From Nonlabens ulvanivorans (GTDB taxonomy: Bacteria > Bacteroidota > Bacteroidia > Flavobacteriales > Flavobacteriaceae): a stretch of DNA of 64,000 bases. Position numbers and translations under genes: made by a program. The stretch covers positions 310,001 through 374,000 of the forward strand of contig NZ_BBMK01000002.1 of assembly GCF_000755285.1 (NCBI RefSeq), read 5' to 3'. The notes beneath the pieces are model-generated. The model did no database searches and had not been told where the DNA came from. It saw nothing but the letters and a program-made list of their open reading frames with translations. Shown here piece by piece: positions 9,039 through 17,808 of this stretch; positions within the stretch are counted from its first letter, which is position 1; each line of letters begins with the position of its first letter.

Positions 9039-10517
9039 ATGAAACAACCTGAAGGTAGGCGTCTCGAGTTTAAAGAGCTGATGCCTACTAAAGCAGAATT
9101 AGCTAAAACAATAGTGTCTTTTGCTAATGATGCAGGTGGTGAATTGCTTATTGGTATAAAAAATAATCCTAGAGAAATTTCAGGATTGCAATATGACCAA
9201 TTAGATGTTATTGAAAATCAAATAAGCAACATTGTAAACGATCAATGTACACCAACTGTTTTACCGGAAATTTCTTTTGTGGAAGAAAATGGAAAACATA
9301 TTATTAGAGTTTACATTCATAAAGGAAGTAAACCTCCCTATTTTATAACTTCTAAAGGAAAAGAAAAAGGAACATTTATTAGAGTAGGTTCTTCTAATAG
9401 ATTGGCAAGTGCAGATATTAGTAGAGAATTAGAAAGGCAAGGGCAGCATGTTTCTTTTGATTCTGAATTATACTTTAATAAAAATCACCAAGATCTAGAT
9501 ATTGACAATTTTGAACAGCTTTTTAAAGCGCAAACTAACGAAACAATATCTATTCAAACCTTACATAAGTTAGAGCTTATTAAAGAGGAGCAAGGTAGAG
9601 TGTTGCCAACCAATGCGTTGTTATTATTATCTGAGGATAAAGTGCGCAATCAAATATTTCCGAATGCAAAAATAGAATGTGCGCGGTTTAAAGGAGTTAC
9701 ACCAGGCAATTTTATTGACCAAAAATCAATCAATTCTAGCATTGCATTGCAACCTGAAGAGGCCTATCAATTTGTTTTACGTCACATTTCTCAAGGAACA
9801 GAAGATTATCAAGGTGTTTATAGAAATGATCGATGGGAATATCCTATCATTGCGATTAGGGAAGTGATTAGAAATGCTGTAATCCATAGAGATTATTCAC
9901 TTACAGGTAAAGATATTAAGATTGCCATTTTTGATGATAAGTTAGAAGTTACAAGCCCTGGTAAGCTATTACCTACGGTAGATTATAATGAAATGGACGC
10001 AGGTCAATCTGATGTGAGAAACAAAGTGTTAGCACCAGTTTTTAAACGCTTGGGTATTATTGAAAAATGGGGGGGAAACGGTTTGCAACTAATTGCAGAT
10101 AATTTAAAAGAGTATCCAAATATAGCATTAGCTTGGAAAGAGCCAGGAATCGCCTTTAGAGTCTCTTTTGTTAAGAAAAATTATCAGTCACAGCAAGAGT
10201 CACAGCAAGAGTTACAGCAGGAGTTACAGCAGGAGTTGCAGCAGGAGTTGCAGCTAGAGTTGCAGCAAGAGTTACAGCAAGAGTCTTTATATAGTAAAGT
10301 TTTACAAATTATTGAAGGAAAAACATCTTCCAAAAAAGAAATTTCAATAGCATTAGAGCAAAAGTCTATATCAAGTCAATTAAATATTATTTCTAATAAA
10401 TTGCTAGAAGATAATCTAATTGAAAGAACAATACCAGATAAGCCAAGTAGCTCTAAACAACAATATAAAATAACAAAAAGAGGACTTGCATTTTTGCAAC
10501 TCCTCAATAAGAAATAA
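9039..10517 (+). CDS. Schlafen/AlbA_2-domain RecG-like regulator with Q/E repeat linker
   Basis: 492 residues between hsdR and hsdM. The N-terminal AlbA_2 (Schlafen) domain is EGRRLEFKELMPTKAELAKTIVSFANDAGGELLIGI; the middle has the ATP-binding signature REVIRNAVIHRDYS and IEKWGGNGLQLI (family norm is KWG-x-G; a G7 run at 10069-10075 adds a Gly). A linker of eight 12-bp repeats (10191-10286) encodes QQEL/QQES units, then a winged-helix C-terminus (SKKEISIALEQKSISSQLNIISNKLLEDNLIERT). Such proteins commonly sit inside type I RM loci. The ATG at 9039 is 19 bp after the hsdR stop. Role in defence or RM control is inferred. Confidence 0.85.
   Translation: MKQPEGRRLEFKELMPTKAELAKTIVSFANDAGGELLIGIKNNPREISGLQYDQLDVIENQISNIVNDQCTPTVLPEISFVEENGKHIIRVYIHKGSKPPYFITSKGKEKGTFIRVGSSNRLASADISRELERQGQHVSFDSELYFNKNHQDLDIDNFEQLFKAQTNETISIQTLHKLELIKEEQGRVLPTNALLLLSEDKVRNQIFPNAKIECARFKGVTPGNFIDQKSINSSIALQPEEAYQFVLRHISQGTEDYQGVYRNDRWEYPIIAIREVIRNAVIHRDYSLTGKDIKIAIFDDKLEVTSPGKLLPTVDYNEMDAGQSDVRNKVLAPVFKRLGIIEKWGGNGLQLIADNLKEYPNIALAWKEPGIAFRVSFVKKNYQSQQESQQELQQELQQELQQELQLELQQELQQESLYSKVLQIIEGKTSSKKEISIALEQKSISSQLNIISNKLLEDNLIERTIPDKPSSSKQQYKITKRGLAFLQLLNKK
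10191..10286 (+). repeat. Eight tandem 12-bp repeats in Schlafen-type gene
   Basis: Units of CAGCAAGAGTTA with small variations encode (QQEL)n. The 12-bp period means copy-number change alters linker length by four residues without a frameshift. Confidence 0.9.
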
Positions 10518-10519
10518 CA

Positions 10520-11950
10520 ATGAGCAACATAACCGCAAACATAAAAGGCATACGCGATATCATGCGTAAGGATACAGGAGTAGATGGAGACGCACAACGC
10601 ATCTCGCAAATGGTCTGGATGCTTTTTATGAAGATTTTTGCCGATAAAGAAGAAGAATGGGAAATCACCATAGACGATTACCAATCGCCTATTCCAGAAA
10701 ATCTAAAATGGCAAAACTGGGCGGCAGACGATGAAGGCCTTACAGGTGATTCCCTTATGGAGTTTATAGAAAACGAGCTGTTTCCTACTTTAAAAGACTT
10801 AGACATTACCATAAGCCCACAAGCAAAAATTATACGTGCCGTTTTTGATGATACGTATAATTTTATGAAAAACGGAACGCTCTTCCGTCAGGTAATAAAT
10901 GTTATCAATGAGATTGATTTTAATAGCACAACAGAGCGTCATCTATTTAATGATATTTATGAGACCATATTAAAAGACCTACAATCTGCTGGTTCTTCTG
11001 GTGAGTATTACACACCTAGAGCCGTGACGCAGTTTATGGTAGATATGATAGACCCAAAGTTAGGAGAAAGCGTTTTAGATCCAGCTTGTGGTACTGGAGG
11101 CTTCTTAACCTGTACTATTGATGCCGTACGTAACCAAGTAAAAACACCAAAGGATAGAGACGTATTACAGCAATCCATACGTGGTATAGAAAAGAAACCA
11201 CTACCGCATTTGCTATGTACTACCAATTTAATGCTACACGGTTTTGACTTGCCAGTTGTGCGCAGAGATAACCTACTTAGTAAACCCTATGCAGATTGGG
11301 GTGCAAAAGACAAGCTCGATATCATACTTTCTAATCCGCCTTTTGGTGGAGTAGAAGAAGATGGTACAGAAACCAACTTCCCAAAAAAGTTTAGAACTAA
11401 AGAAACGGCAGATTTATTTCTTGCCCTTATCATCAAGCTCTTAAAAGATAAAGGACGTTGTGCCATTGTATTACCAGATGGTACCTTGTTTGGTGAAGGG
11501 ATGAAAACACGCCTTAAAGAAGAGCTACTCGATAAATGTAACCTACACACCATTGTGCGTTTACCAAATGGTGTTTTTAACCCATACACAGGTATTAAAA
11601 CCAACTTGTTATTTTTTGAAAAAGGCACGCCTACTAAAGAAGTATGGTATTATGAACACCAATACCCAAAAGGTGCCAAAAGCTACAATAAAACCAAACC
11701 TATAAATATCAAAGAGTTTGATGTTGAAAAAAAATGGTGGAACAAACGTGTAGAAAATGAATATGCTTGGAAAGTTTCTATAGAAGAGATTAAGAAGCGC
11801 GGTTATAATCTTGATATCAAAAACCCACATCAAGAAGCAGATAATCTAGAAAGTCCAGAAGTGATTTTAGAAAAGTATCGAGCTACAGAAACTAAGATCT
11901 CATCCATACAAGATAAAATTATAGACGTACTAACAGAAGCTTTGAAATAG
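10520..11950 (+). CDS. hsdM: Type I restriction-modification DNA methyltransferase (N6-adenine)
   Basis: 476 residues. HsdM N-terminal helical domain (NITANIKGIRDIMRKDTGVDGDAQR...), then SGEYYTPRAV, SAM-binding motif I DPACGTGGF (187-195) and catalytic motif IV NPPF (272-275) of amino-methyltransferases. It starts two bases after the stop of the Schlafen-type gene, so translation is probably coupled. It modifies the target chosen by HsdS to N6-methyladenine. A 187-bp gap with repeats follows before hsdS. Confidence 0.95.
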   Translation: MSNITANIKGIRDIMRKDTGVDGDAQRISQMVWMLFMKIFADKEEEWEITIDDYQSPIPENLKWQNWAADDEGLTGDSLMEFIENELFPTLKDLDITISPQAKIIRAVFDDTYNFMKNGTLFRQVINVINEIDFNSTTERHLFNDIYETILKDLQSAGSSGEYYTPRAVTQFMVDMIDPKLGESVLDPACGTGGFLTCTIDAVRNQVKTPKDRDVLQQSIRGIEKKPLPHLLCTTNLMLHGFDLPVVRRDNLLSKPYADWGAKDKLDIILSNPPFGGVEEDGTETNFPKKFRTKETADLFLALIIKLLKDKGRCAIVLPDGTLFGEGMKTRLKEELLDKCNLHTIVRLPNGVFNPYTGIKTNLLFFEKGTPTKEVWYYEHQYPKGAKSYNKTKPINIKEFDVEKKWWNKRVENEYAWKVSIEEIKKRGYNLDIKNPHQEADNLESPEVILEKYRATETKISSIQDKIIDVLTEALK

Positions 11951-11964
11951 ATTCGTTGTAAGTA

Positions 11965-11978
11965 CGCTTTCGCGAAGC
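11965..11978. repeat. Truncated iterated palindrome, hsdM-hsdS gap
   Basis: CGCTTTCGCGAAGC, a copy missing internal bases, just after the hsdM stop codon. Confidence 0.6.
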
Positions 11979-12000
11979 AAAAAGAACAAACATCTCGAGC

Positions 12001-12100
12001 TGTCACACTGAGTTTGTCGAAGTGCAATTGAAATCGAGAACCATGTCACACTGAGCCTGTCGAAGTGTAGTTAAAGTCAAGAACGATTTACTATCGAGAA
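12001..12100. repeat. Dispersed-type repeat, two full copies plus a partial
   Basis: CACTGAGNNTGTCGAAGTG occurs at 12006-12024 and 12049-12067, spaced 43 bp and each followed by an AAnTCnAGAAC segment; a third partial copy (TATCGAGAAC) is near 12092. The core is a sequence I know as common in intergenic DNA of many Bacteroidota. It lies between hsdM and hsdS, a site where such repeats could support recombination. Confidence 0.75.
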
Positions 12101-12137
12101 CAATTTATAAACCAAAAACCTTTTAGGAAATCCATTA

Positions 12138-13809
12138 ATGCAACTACTACAACATTTTAAAGAATTAACCCTACGTCCTAAAAACGCGCAAGAATTAAAA
12201 GGCTTGATAATTCGCCTCGCATTAAGAGGTAACTTAACTGAAAAATGGAGAAAAGAAAATTTAAATATTCGACACGCTTCTGAATTATTAGAGGATATTC
12301 AAGATGAAAAAGCTCAATTAATTGAAAAAAGAAAATTACGTGTAAAAAAAGTTAGTGAAATTAAGGTCATTCAAGATATGAAGTATGCTATTCCCGAAAG
12401 TTGGGCTTGGTATAATTTCTCTGAGGTAGCTTTTTTTCAAGAAGGTCCAGGTATACGTAAATGGCAATATAGAGAAACAGGAGTTAAATTATTGAATGTT
12501 AGAAATATTGTAGGAGATAATTTAGTTTTAGAGAACACTACTTTGCACGTTGAAAGAGAGGAGTTTGAACAAAAGTATGAGCATTTTAAAGTTGAAGAAG
12601 GAGACCTCTTGTTTGCTAGTTCAGGAGGAAGCTGGGGGAAAAAGTGCTTGGTTCATAGATCCTGGTTATGATGTGATGCTTAACACGAGTATGGTGAGAA
12701 TGTGTTTCTATGGTCACGATTGGTATCCACAATATTTGAAAACTTTTATTTCATCTGGTTTTTTTGTTGACCAAATGTCTGAACAATTAGTAGGAATACA
12801 ACCTAATTTTGGTTCAACACATTTAAGTCGAATTTATATTCCCATTCCACCACTAGAAGAACAAAAAGAAATCGTTAAGGTCGTAGAAACCCTTTTTAAA
12901 GAAGTAGAGCAATTAGAGCAATTAACGGTAGCACGTATTGGGTTAAAAGAAGATTACGTAACATCTGCATTACAGCAACTCACCGCCAATAGCACAAACC
13001 AAGAGTGGACTAACCTACAAGACCATTTTAAAAGCTTCTTTAATGAAACCACAAACATTAAAAAGCTACGAGAAACAATTTTACAATTAGCCGTACAAGG
13101 AAAACTCACAGCAGACTGGCGCTCCAGTCATCCTAATACAGAAGATGCCAGCCAACTCTTAAAACGCATCCAAGAAGAGAAAGCACAGCTCATTGCAGAC
13201 AAAAAAATAAAAAAAGAAAAAGCCTTACCACCAATTACGGAAGATGAAATTCCTTATGAATTGCCTGATGGTTGGGTTTGGTGTAGACTTCAAGAAATTA
13301 TTAAAATTTCGTCAGGAAAAGGTTTGACATCTGCGAATATGGATAAAACCGGAAATATTCCTGTTTACGGAGGAAATGGAATAACAGGTTATCATAATTT
13401 AGGTAATGTTGAAAAACCCACAATTGTTATAGGAAGAGTTGGTTATTATTGTGGAAGTATTCATTTAACAGAAGCAAATGCTTGGGTTACTGATAATGCT
13501 TTTGTTACTAAATATTCAGAAGAAAATATTTATAGAGATTTTCTTTTATGGTTGCTTCGAGGAACTAACTTGAAAGAAGATGAAAATGCAACAGCTCAAC
13601 CAGTAATTTCTGGAAGAAAGGTATATCCTATTATTATAGCACTACCTCCGTATGAAGAACAAATAGCCATTGTAGAAAAAGTCAACTCTTTAATGGGTTT
13701 ATGTGATGCGCTAGAGCAAGAAGTACAACAAAGCCAGCAACATAGCGAGATGATGATGCAAAGTGTATTGAAGGAGGTTTTTGAGGGAGGAAAAGAGGTT
13801 GTGGTATGA
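12138..13809 (+). CDS. hsdS: Type I restriction specificity subunit (one frameshift)
   Basis: HsdS carries two target-recognition domains (TRDs) separated by conserved helices. Both halves show the repeated pattern: KAQLIEKRKLR, TRD1, LEEQKEIVKVVETLFKEVEQLEQ; then KAQLIADKKIKKEK, TRD2, YEEQIAIVEKVNSLMGLCDALEQEV. The frame breaks at 12634-12643: a run of five G followed by five A has one base too many, where SWGKSAWFIDPG is expected. Without the extra base the gene is ~557 codons. If the break is real, TRD1 is truncated and the system may be inactive or phase-variable. The stop overlaps the next start (ATGA at 13806). Confidence 0.9.
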
Positions 13810-14483
13810 GGCAAGAGAAAGATGGCTTATCAACTCTAGAGATTATTTTAATAATTCTAATTATTGTAATCATCATACTTACATATGTAATCACGATTGG
13901 TTATGTAGATATTTTAAAAAAGTTAGAACAAAAAGAAGAATTAGCAATAGAAAATGGCGCTAATGAAATATTTGATAGAATTGAAATACAAGGTGACACA
14001 GTAGTAAAAGATGAAGAAAAGCTTTCAAAACTTCATTATAGACACTCAAGAGTTAAAGGAATTATTAGTAAAAGTGAATTGATTAATGGCAAACTAAACA
14101 GAAGATTCAAACTGATTTATGGTGGTGTGAAAGTGATAATGATTTCCTTATTCATTGGGTTTGTCAGCATCCTCTATTTTGGTTTTGATATTAAAGAGCT
14201 TGGAGAAATACTTACATGGATTGGAGCGTTTGCGATGATAACTGTAGTTGCATCTTTTTTAGCTTTTGGCAGTCTCAATGGAGCATCTGACTTTATAAAT
14301 AATATTAAACAAGCTTTAGAAAAAAGAATACGTTCTAAATGCTCTATCATAGAACTAAAATTGATGAGTTATAAAAAGGAGGAAGTTATGCTATCGCAGG
14401 CAATTGAAATTGAGGTAAAACGGATATCTGATTCAAATGGTTTAAGAAAAGTTTTGATTTCTGGAAAACAAAATAATAATTAG
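13806..14483 (+). CDS. Three-TM hypothetical membrane protein in defence island
   Basis: 225 residues, translationally coupled to hsdS by an ATGA overlap. One N-terminal TM segment (IILIILIIVIIILTYVITIG, residues ~13-32), a charged middle (~35-95) and two further TM segments (VIMISLFIGFVSILYFGF and ILTWIGAFAMITVVASFLAF), then a Lys-rich C-terminal helix. No family recognised. Its place between hsdS and a DUF4062 gene suggests a membrane-associated partner of the accessory module; effector function would be an inference. Confidence 0.8.
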   Translation: MRQEKDGLSTLEIILIILIIVIIILTYVITIGYVDILKKLEQKEELAIENGANEIFDRIEIQGDTVVKDEEKLSKLHYRHSRVKGIISKSELINGKLNRRFKLIYGGVKVIMISLFIGFVSILYFGFDIKELGEILTWIGAFAMITVVASFLAFGSLNGASDFINNIKQALEKRIRSKCSIIELKLMSYKKEEVMLSQAIEIEVKRISDSNGLRKVLISGKQNNN

Positions 14484-14487
14484 TAGT

Positions 14488-15069
14488 ATGGCAAAAAGAA
14501 AACAAAATATTAAAGTAATGGTTGCTTCAACCGTTTATGGTTTTGAAAATGAGTTGTCAGCCATAGTTGGTCAGTTATCTACTTTAGGTTTCGATGTTAT
14601 TAATTCACATCATGGAACTGTAAAGGTTAATCCAAATCTTTCTAACTTAGATAATTGTTTAAACGCTGTAGAAGAATGTGATTTTTTTGTAGGTATTATT
14701 AGACCGTATTATGGTACAGGAAACATTGATGATAAAAACATAACCTTTGAAGAAATAAAAGCAGCTATTAAGTTAAATAAACCATATTGGTTTTTAGTGC
14801 ATAGAGACGTAGTTTTTGGAAGATTATTACTTGGTAAGATAGAATGTGAAGATGGAAAAGGATATACGATTAAGAAAAATAGATTTTTTGATGAACGTTC
14901 TATTAATATTTATAATCATGTAGTTAAAGATGAAGAACCAATTGCACTAAGGAACGGTAATTGGGCGCAAGAATTTTATAGACTAGATGAGGCTATGACA
15001 TATATACAAGCTCAGTTTGGAGATAAAGAATTTATTGAAAGTTTAATTAAAGATAGTAATGATGAATAA
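14488..15069 (+). CDS. DUF4062-domain protein
   Basis: 193 residues. The N-terminal ~105 residues match the DUF4062 pattern: a first strand IKVMVASTVYGFENEL (family: VFISSTYxDL), then AVEECDFFVGIIRPYYGTG, TFEEIKAAIKLNKPYWFLVH. DUF4062 has a TIR/deoxyribosyltransferase-like Rossmann fold and is common in signalling or anti-phage proteins, usually fused to an effector; here it has only a short C-terminal extension. It starts 4 bp after the TM gene and overlaps the following Schlafen-type gene by 11 bp, so the three form one transcription unit with hsdS. Function inferred from neighbourhood. Confidence 0.8.
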   Translation: MAKRKQNIKVMVASTVYGFENELSAIVGQLSTLGFDVINSHHGTVKVNPNLSNLDNCLNAVEECDFFVGIIRPYYGTGNIDDKNITFEEIKAAIKLNKPYWFLVHRDVVFGRLLLGKIECEDGKGYTIKKNRFFDERSINIYNHVVKDEEPIALRNGNWAQEFYRLDEAMTYIQAQFGDKEFIESLIKDSNDE

Positions 15070-16498
15070 TAGTTTTATTATAAAAAATTTACTAGATAAA
15101 GATGAAGATACGAGACTAGAATTCAAAGCTAATGTATCACAAGCTTCTATAGGTAAAATTGTGACTAGTCTTATTAATACAGAAGGTGGCGATGTTGTAA
15201 TAGGTATAGATGATGAAAAGAATTTAATAGGTGTTGAAAACGCACAAAGAAAGTTAGCCAAATTACAAAAAACCTTGTTAGAAGGAATAAAGCCAGAAGC
15301 GCCAATATCTTTTCAAGTAATTAATTTTAAAGGTAAAGATGTTATTCTTATAAGTACATGGGAAGGTTCTAAAAAACCTTATCAATTTAAGAATATTATT
15401 TATGTAAGAGATTATTCTGTAACTAAAATTTCTAATTCAAGTATTATTCAAAGTTTAATTGAAGAACGCAAAAATGCTGATTTTCATTGGGAGCGAAGAA
15501 CTGTTCTCGCAGCAGATTTTGAAGATCTATCTCAGAGAGAGATAGAAAAGACCATAAATTTATATAAGGAAAGAGATTCAAGAGTAAGACTTGAGGATAA
15601 CGAAGACTTTTTAATACAAACTGGACTTATAAAAAACAGCAATTTAACAAACGCATGTGTTTTATTATTTGCAAACACACCAGTACGTTTTATTCCACAA
15701 TCTCCTATTAGAATTACAGTTTTTCCTGGAAAAGAAACCGGAGATACTTTTATAGGAGATCGATTATTAAATGGAAACCTTTTTGAAAATATTGTAGATG
15801 CTTTAGAGTACCTTGATATAGTTTTTGGTAAAACAATTGAAGTTGTAAATAATTTAAGAACAGAGAAACAAAATTATCCTTTATTAGCTATTAGAGAGGC
15901 TCTTATGAATGCTGTAGTTCACAGGGACTATAATTCTGTTAATAGCTTTCTTCAAATCAGTATTTTTTCTGATAGAACAGAAATTTCTAATTATGGAACC
16001 TTACCAGAAGGTATCACAATAAAAGATTTAAAAAAAGAGCACAATTCTATTTTGAGAAATCCAGATATAGCCCAAACATGTTTTACAAGAAGGTATATTG
16101 AAATGTTAGGAAGTGGGACGTTAAGAATGATTAATGATTGTAAAATAAATGGTTTTAAACAACCAAAATGGGAAGAGAAAGATAAAACGTTTAAAGTTGT
16201 TTTTGAAGGAGTAAAACATAAAAACTCAAATGAAGGAGTAAATGAAGGAGTAAATAAAGGAGTAAAATATATAGTTTTTAAAGGAGTAAATGAAGGAGTA
16301 AATAAAGGGATTAATGAAGTGCTAACTATAATAAGAAATAACCCAAAACTTAATACAACAGAAATATCAAATTTAATAGGTAAAGGAATTTCTACGACCG
16401 AAAGATATCTTAAAGTATTAAAAGAAGAAAATTTAATAGTTTTCCTAGGTTCACCAAAAACAGGAGGATATGTATTACAAGCTCAATTAAATAAGTAG
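15059..16498 (+). CDS. Second Schlafen/AlbA_2-domain RecG-like protein with NEGV repeat linker
   Basis: 479 residues. AlbA_2 domain at the N-terminus (DTRLEFKANVSQASIGKIVTSLINTEGGDVVIGID), ATP-binding-like middle (REALMNAVVHRDYN, MLGSGTLRMI), then a linker of 12-bp repeats (16229-16264 and 16282-16316) encoding NEGV/NKGV, and a winged-helix C-terminus (TTEISNLIGKGISTTERYLKVLKEENLI). Its domain order parallels the protein at 9039-10517, but identity is low, so the two are not a recent duplication. It overlaps the DUF4062 gene by 11 bp, so the pair is probably co-translated. Likely the sensor or regulator of the accessory module. Confidence 0.85.
   Translation: MMNNSFIIKNLLDKDEDTRLEFKANVSQASIGKIVTSLINTEGGDVVIGIDDEKNLIGVENAQRKLAKLQKTLLEGIKPEAPISFQVINFKGKDVILISTWEGSKKPYQFKNIIYVRDYSVTKISNSSIIQSLIEERKNADFHWERRTVLAADFEDLSQREIEKTINLYKERDSRVRLEDNEDFLIQTGLIKNSNLTNACVLLFANTPVRFIPQSPIRITVFPGKETGDTFIGDRLLNGNLFENIVDALEYLDIVFGKTIEVVNNLRTEKQNYPLLAIREALMNAVVHRDYNSVNSFLQISIFSDRTEISNYGTLPEGITIKDLKKEHNSILRNPDIAQTCFTRRYIEMLGSGTLRMINDCKINGFKQPKWEEKDKTFKVVFEGVKHKNSNEGVNEGVNKGVKYIVFKGVNEGVNKGINEVLTIIRNNPKLNTTEISNLIGKGISTTERYLKVLKEENLIVFLGSPKTGGYVLQAQLNK
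16229..16316 (+). repeat. 12-bp repeats encoding NEGV units
   Basis: Units AATGAAGGAGTA at 16229, 16241 and 16253 are followed by a short unrelated spacer and further copies to about 16316. All are in frame, so length changes would be multiples of four residues. Confidence 0.85.
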
Positions 16499-16539
16499 AG
16501 TTCCTAAATATGTGTTTAAAAGCAACAAAACTTCAATAA

Positions 16540-16701
16540 ATGCGACCACAAACCATACAATTATTTCTTCCAGACGGTTTACCTACCAGTATCAGAGAAG
16601 CAGAGTTGACTAATAGATTAGTAAAAGCTATTTGTTTCCTAGAAATAAGATGCAAGAAATATAAAGTTGTGGATTTTAGTCAATACACGTTTTTCAATTA
16701 A
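16540..16701 (+). pseudogene. Remnant of a GIY-YIG nuclease (DUF4357-type) gene
   Basis: The 53-codon frame begins MRPQTIQLFLPDGLPTSIRE, followed by EAELTNRLVKAICF, the usual N-terminus of RM-associated GIY-YIG/DUF4357 proteins. The expected continuation PRNKMQE is found one frame over (near 16640), after which no coding similarity remains and the GIY-YIG core is absent. It is a decayed fragment at the downstream edge of the defence island. Confidence 0.6.
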
Positions 16702-16815
16702 ATGCAATAGTTAAATCAGGTAACTCAATCACCTCGACATTTTAAGATTTTGAAGTGTCTGATTCTAACTTTTCAAGGTTAATATTGTATTTTAAAATTG
16801 AACTGCGAGGCGTCT

Positions 16816-17403
16816 ATGAGCGAACTGGAAATCCCCATAACTGAGATTGAGAATTTTATTTACTGTCTAGAGGTCGTTCCGGATACAGATTCTACTGAAA
16901 CGTCTGAGGTGCTTACCATACTAGAAGATATGGCACTGCAACAACAAATCACTAGTATCTATAAAGCTTGTGATACCATTGAAGACCTAGAAGATAGTAT
17001 CAATCATTTACTGTATGATGATCATCATTTTAAAGATTATGAAATGATTTATCTGGTCTTGCCTGGTGAGGCTAACAATATATTAATCAACGGTTATTAC
17101 TACAGCATCGAGGAAATTGCAGAGCTTTTTGAAGGTAAAATAGATGGTAAAGTCATACATTTTGCAAATAAAAAACTACTAGACCTTACCGATGAGGAAT
17201 CACAGTATTTTCTTGATGTCACTGGCGCCAGAGCCATTTCTGGTTATGGAGTTTCATCGGCTCACATGACCAGTGCGTTTACGCTAGATCGTTTGTTTTT
17301 CAGTTTGTTCTATGAGAACGATGATTTAAAAGAGGTTGTGGAGCGTTTGTTTTACAAGCAGTATAAACTTTGTCAGTTGCTAGACTTTAGGTTGTATTAT
17401 TAG
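16816..17403 (+). CDS. DUF6642 family protein
   Basis: 195 residues from ATG 16816. I recognise the flavobacterial DUF6642 pattern: FIYCLEVVPD, QITSIYKACDTIEDLEDSIN, FKDYEMIYLVLPGE, YYSIEEIAELFEGKIDGKVIHFANKK, TGARAISGYG and the C-terminal CQLLDFRLYY. Cytosolic, no known activity; the central strand-helix order is Rossmann-like. It converges with the DUF6686 gene, with a palindrome between them. Confidence 0.8.
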   Translation: MSELEIPITEIENFIYCLEVVPDTDSTETSEVLTILEDMALQQQITSIYKACDTIEDLEDSINHLLYDDHHFKDYEMIYLVLPGEANNILINGYYYSIEEIAELFEGKIDGKVIHFANKKLLDLTDEESQYFLDVTGARAISGYGVSSAHMTSAFTLDRLFFSLFYENDDLKEVVERLFYKQYKLCQLLDFRLYY

Positions 17404-17416
17404 TTTGTTGTGGAGA

Positions 17417-17432
17417 CGCTTTCGCGAAAGCG
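17417..17432. repeat. Highly iterated palindrome, intergenic
   Basis: Perfect CGCTTTCGCGAAAGCG between the convergent DUF6642 and DUF6686 genes; it could serve as a bidirectional terminator stem. Confidence 0.9.
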
Positions 17433-17443
17433 TATCAATTCAT

Positions 17444-17797
17444 CTAATTCAAAAACAACGTATAATTGATATCCACAATGTCAATAAATTCCATGGATTG
17501 AGGCGTGTCTAAATGAAGTAAAGAGCGCAGCAATTGCAGCTCGTGTTTATTAAAAATCATCACGAGATTATCTTGAGCAGATGGAACTGGTATTTTTCTT
17601 TCCTTAACGATACGTTCATATCTCAATTCCCAGTATTCCGTTTCTAACTGGTCGATATATTTCTTAAACCTGTTTAAATGTTGAGTACTGAAATCCAATT
17701 GTAGGTTATTAAAAATCAATCGATAAACCTTACAATCTGTGGAATAGGAGAGTTGACCATATTTATTTTTGGCAATGGTTTTTACGTTATGGCACAT
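17444..17797 (-). CDS. DUF6686 family protein
   Basis: 117 residues with the DUF6686 pattern: MCHNVKTIAKNKYGQLSYS, FNNLQLDFSTQHLNRFKKYI, YWELRYE and RKIPVPSAQDNLVMIFNKHEL. Small soluble protein of unknown function. It lies 12 bp downstream of the PepSY/flavodoxin reductase gene and may be the last gene of the iron operon. Confidence 0.75.
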   Translation of the reverse strand: MCHNVKTIAKNKYGQLSYSTDCKVYRLIFNNLQLDFSTQHLNRFKKYIDQLETEYWELRYERIVKERKIPVPSAQDNLVMIFNKHELQLLRSLLHLDTPQSMEFIDIVDINYTLFLN

Positions 17798-17808
17798 TGT
17801 TTAAATAT

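Noticed and set aside
12550-12671. Two separate hsdS genes
   Set aside because: The overlapping frames join into one two-TRD protein when one base is removed; the second frame's own start lies inside TRD1.
6645-16701. Prophage or integrative element boundaries
   Set aside because: No integrase, attachment repeats or tRNA flanks were seen; the island is defined by gene content only.
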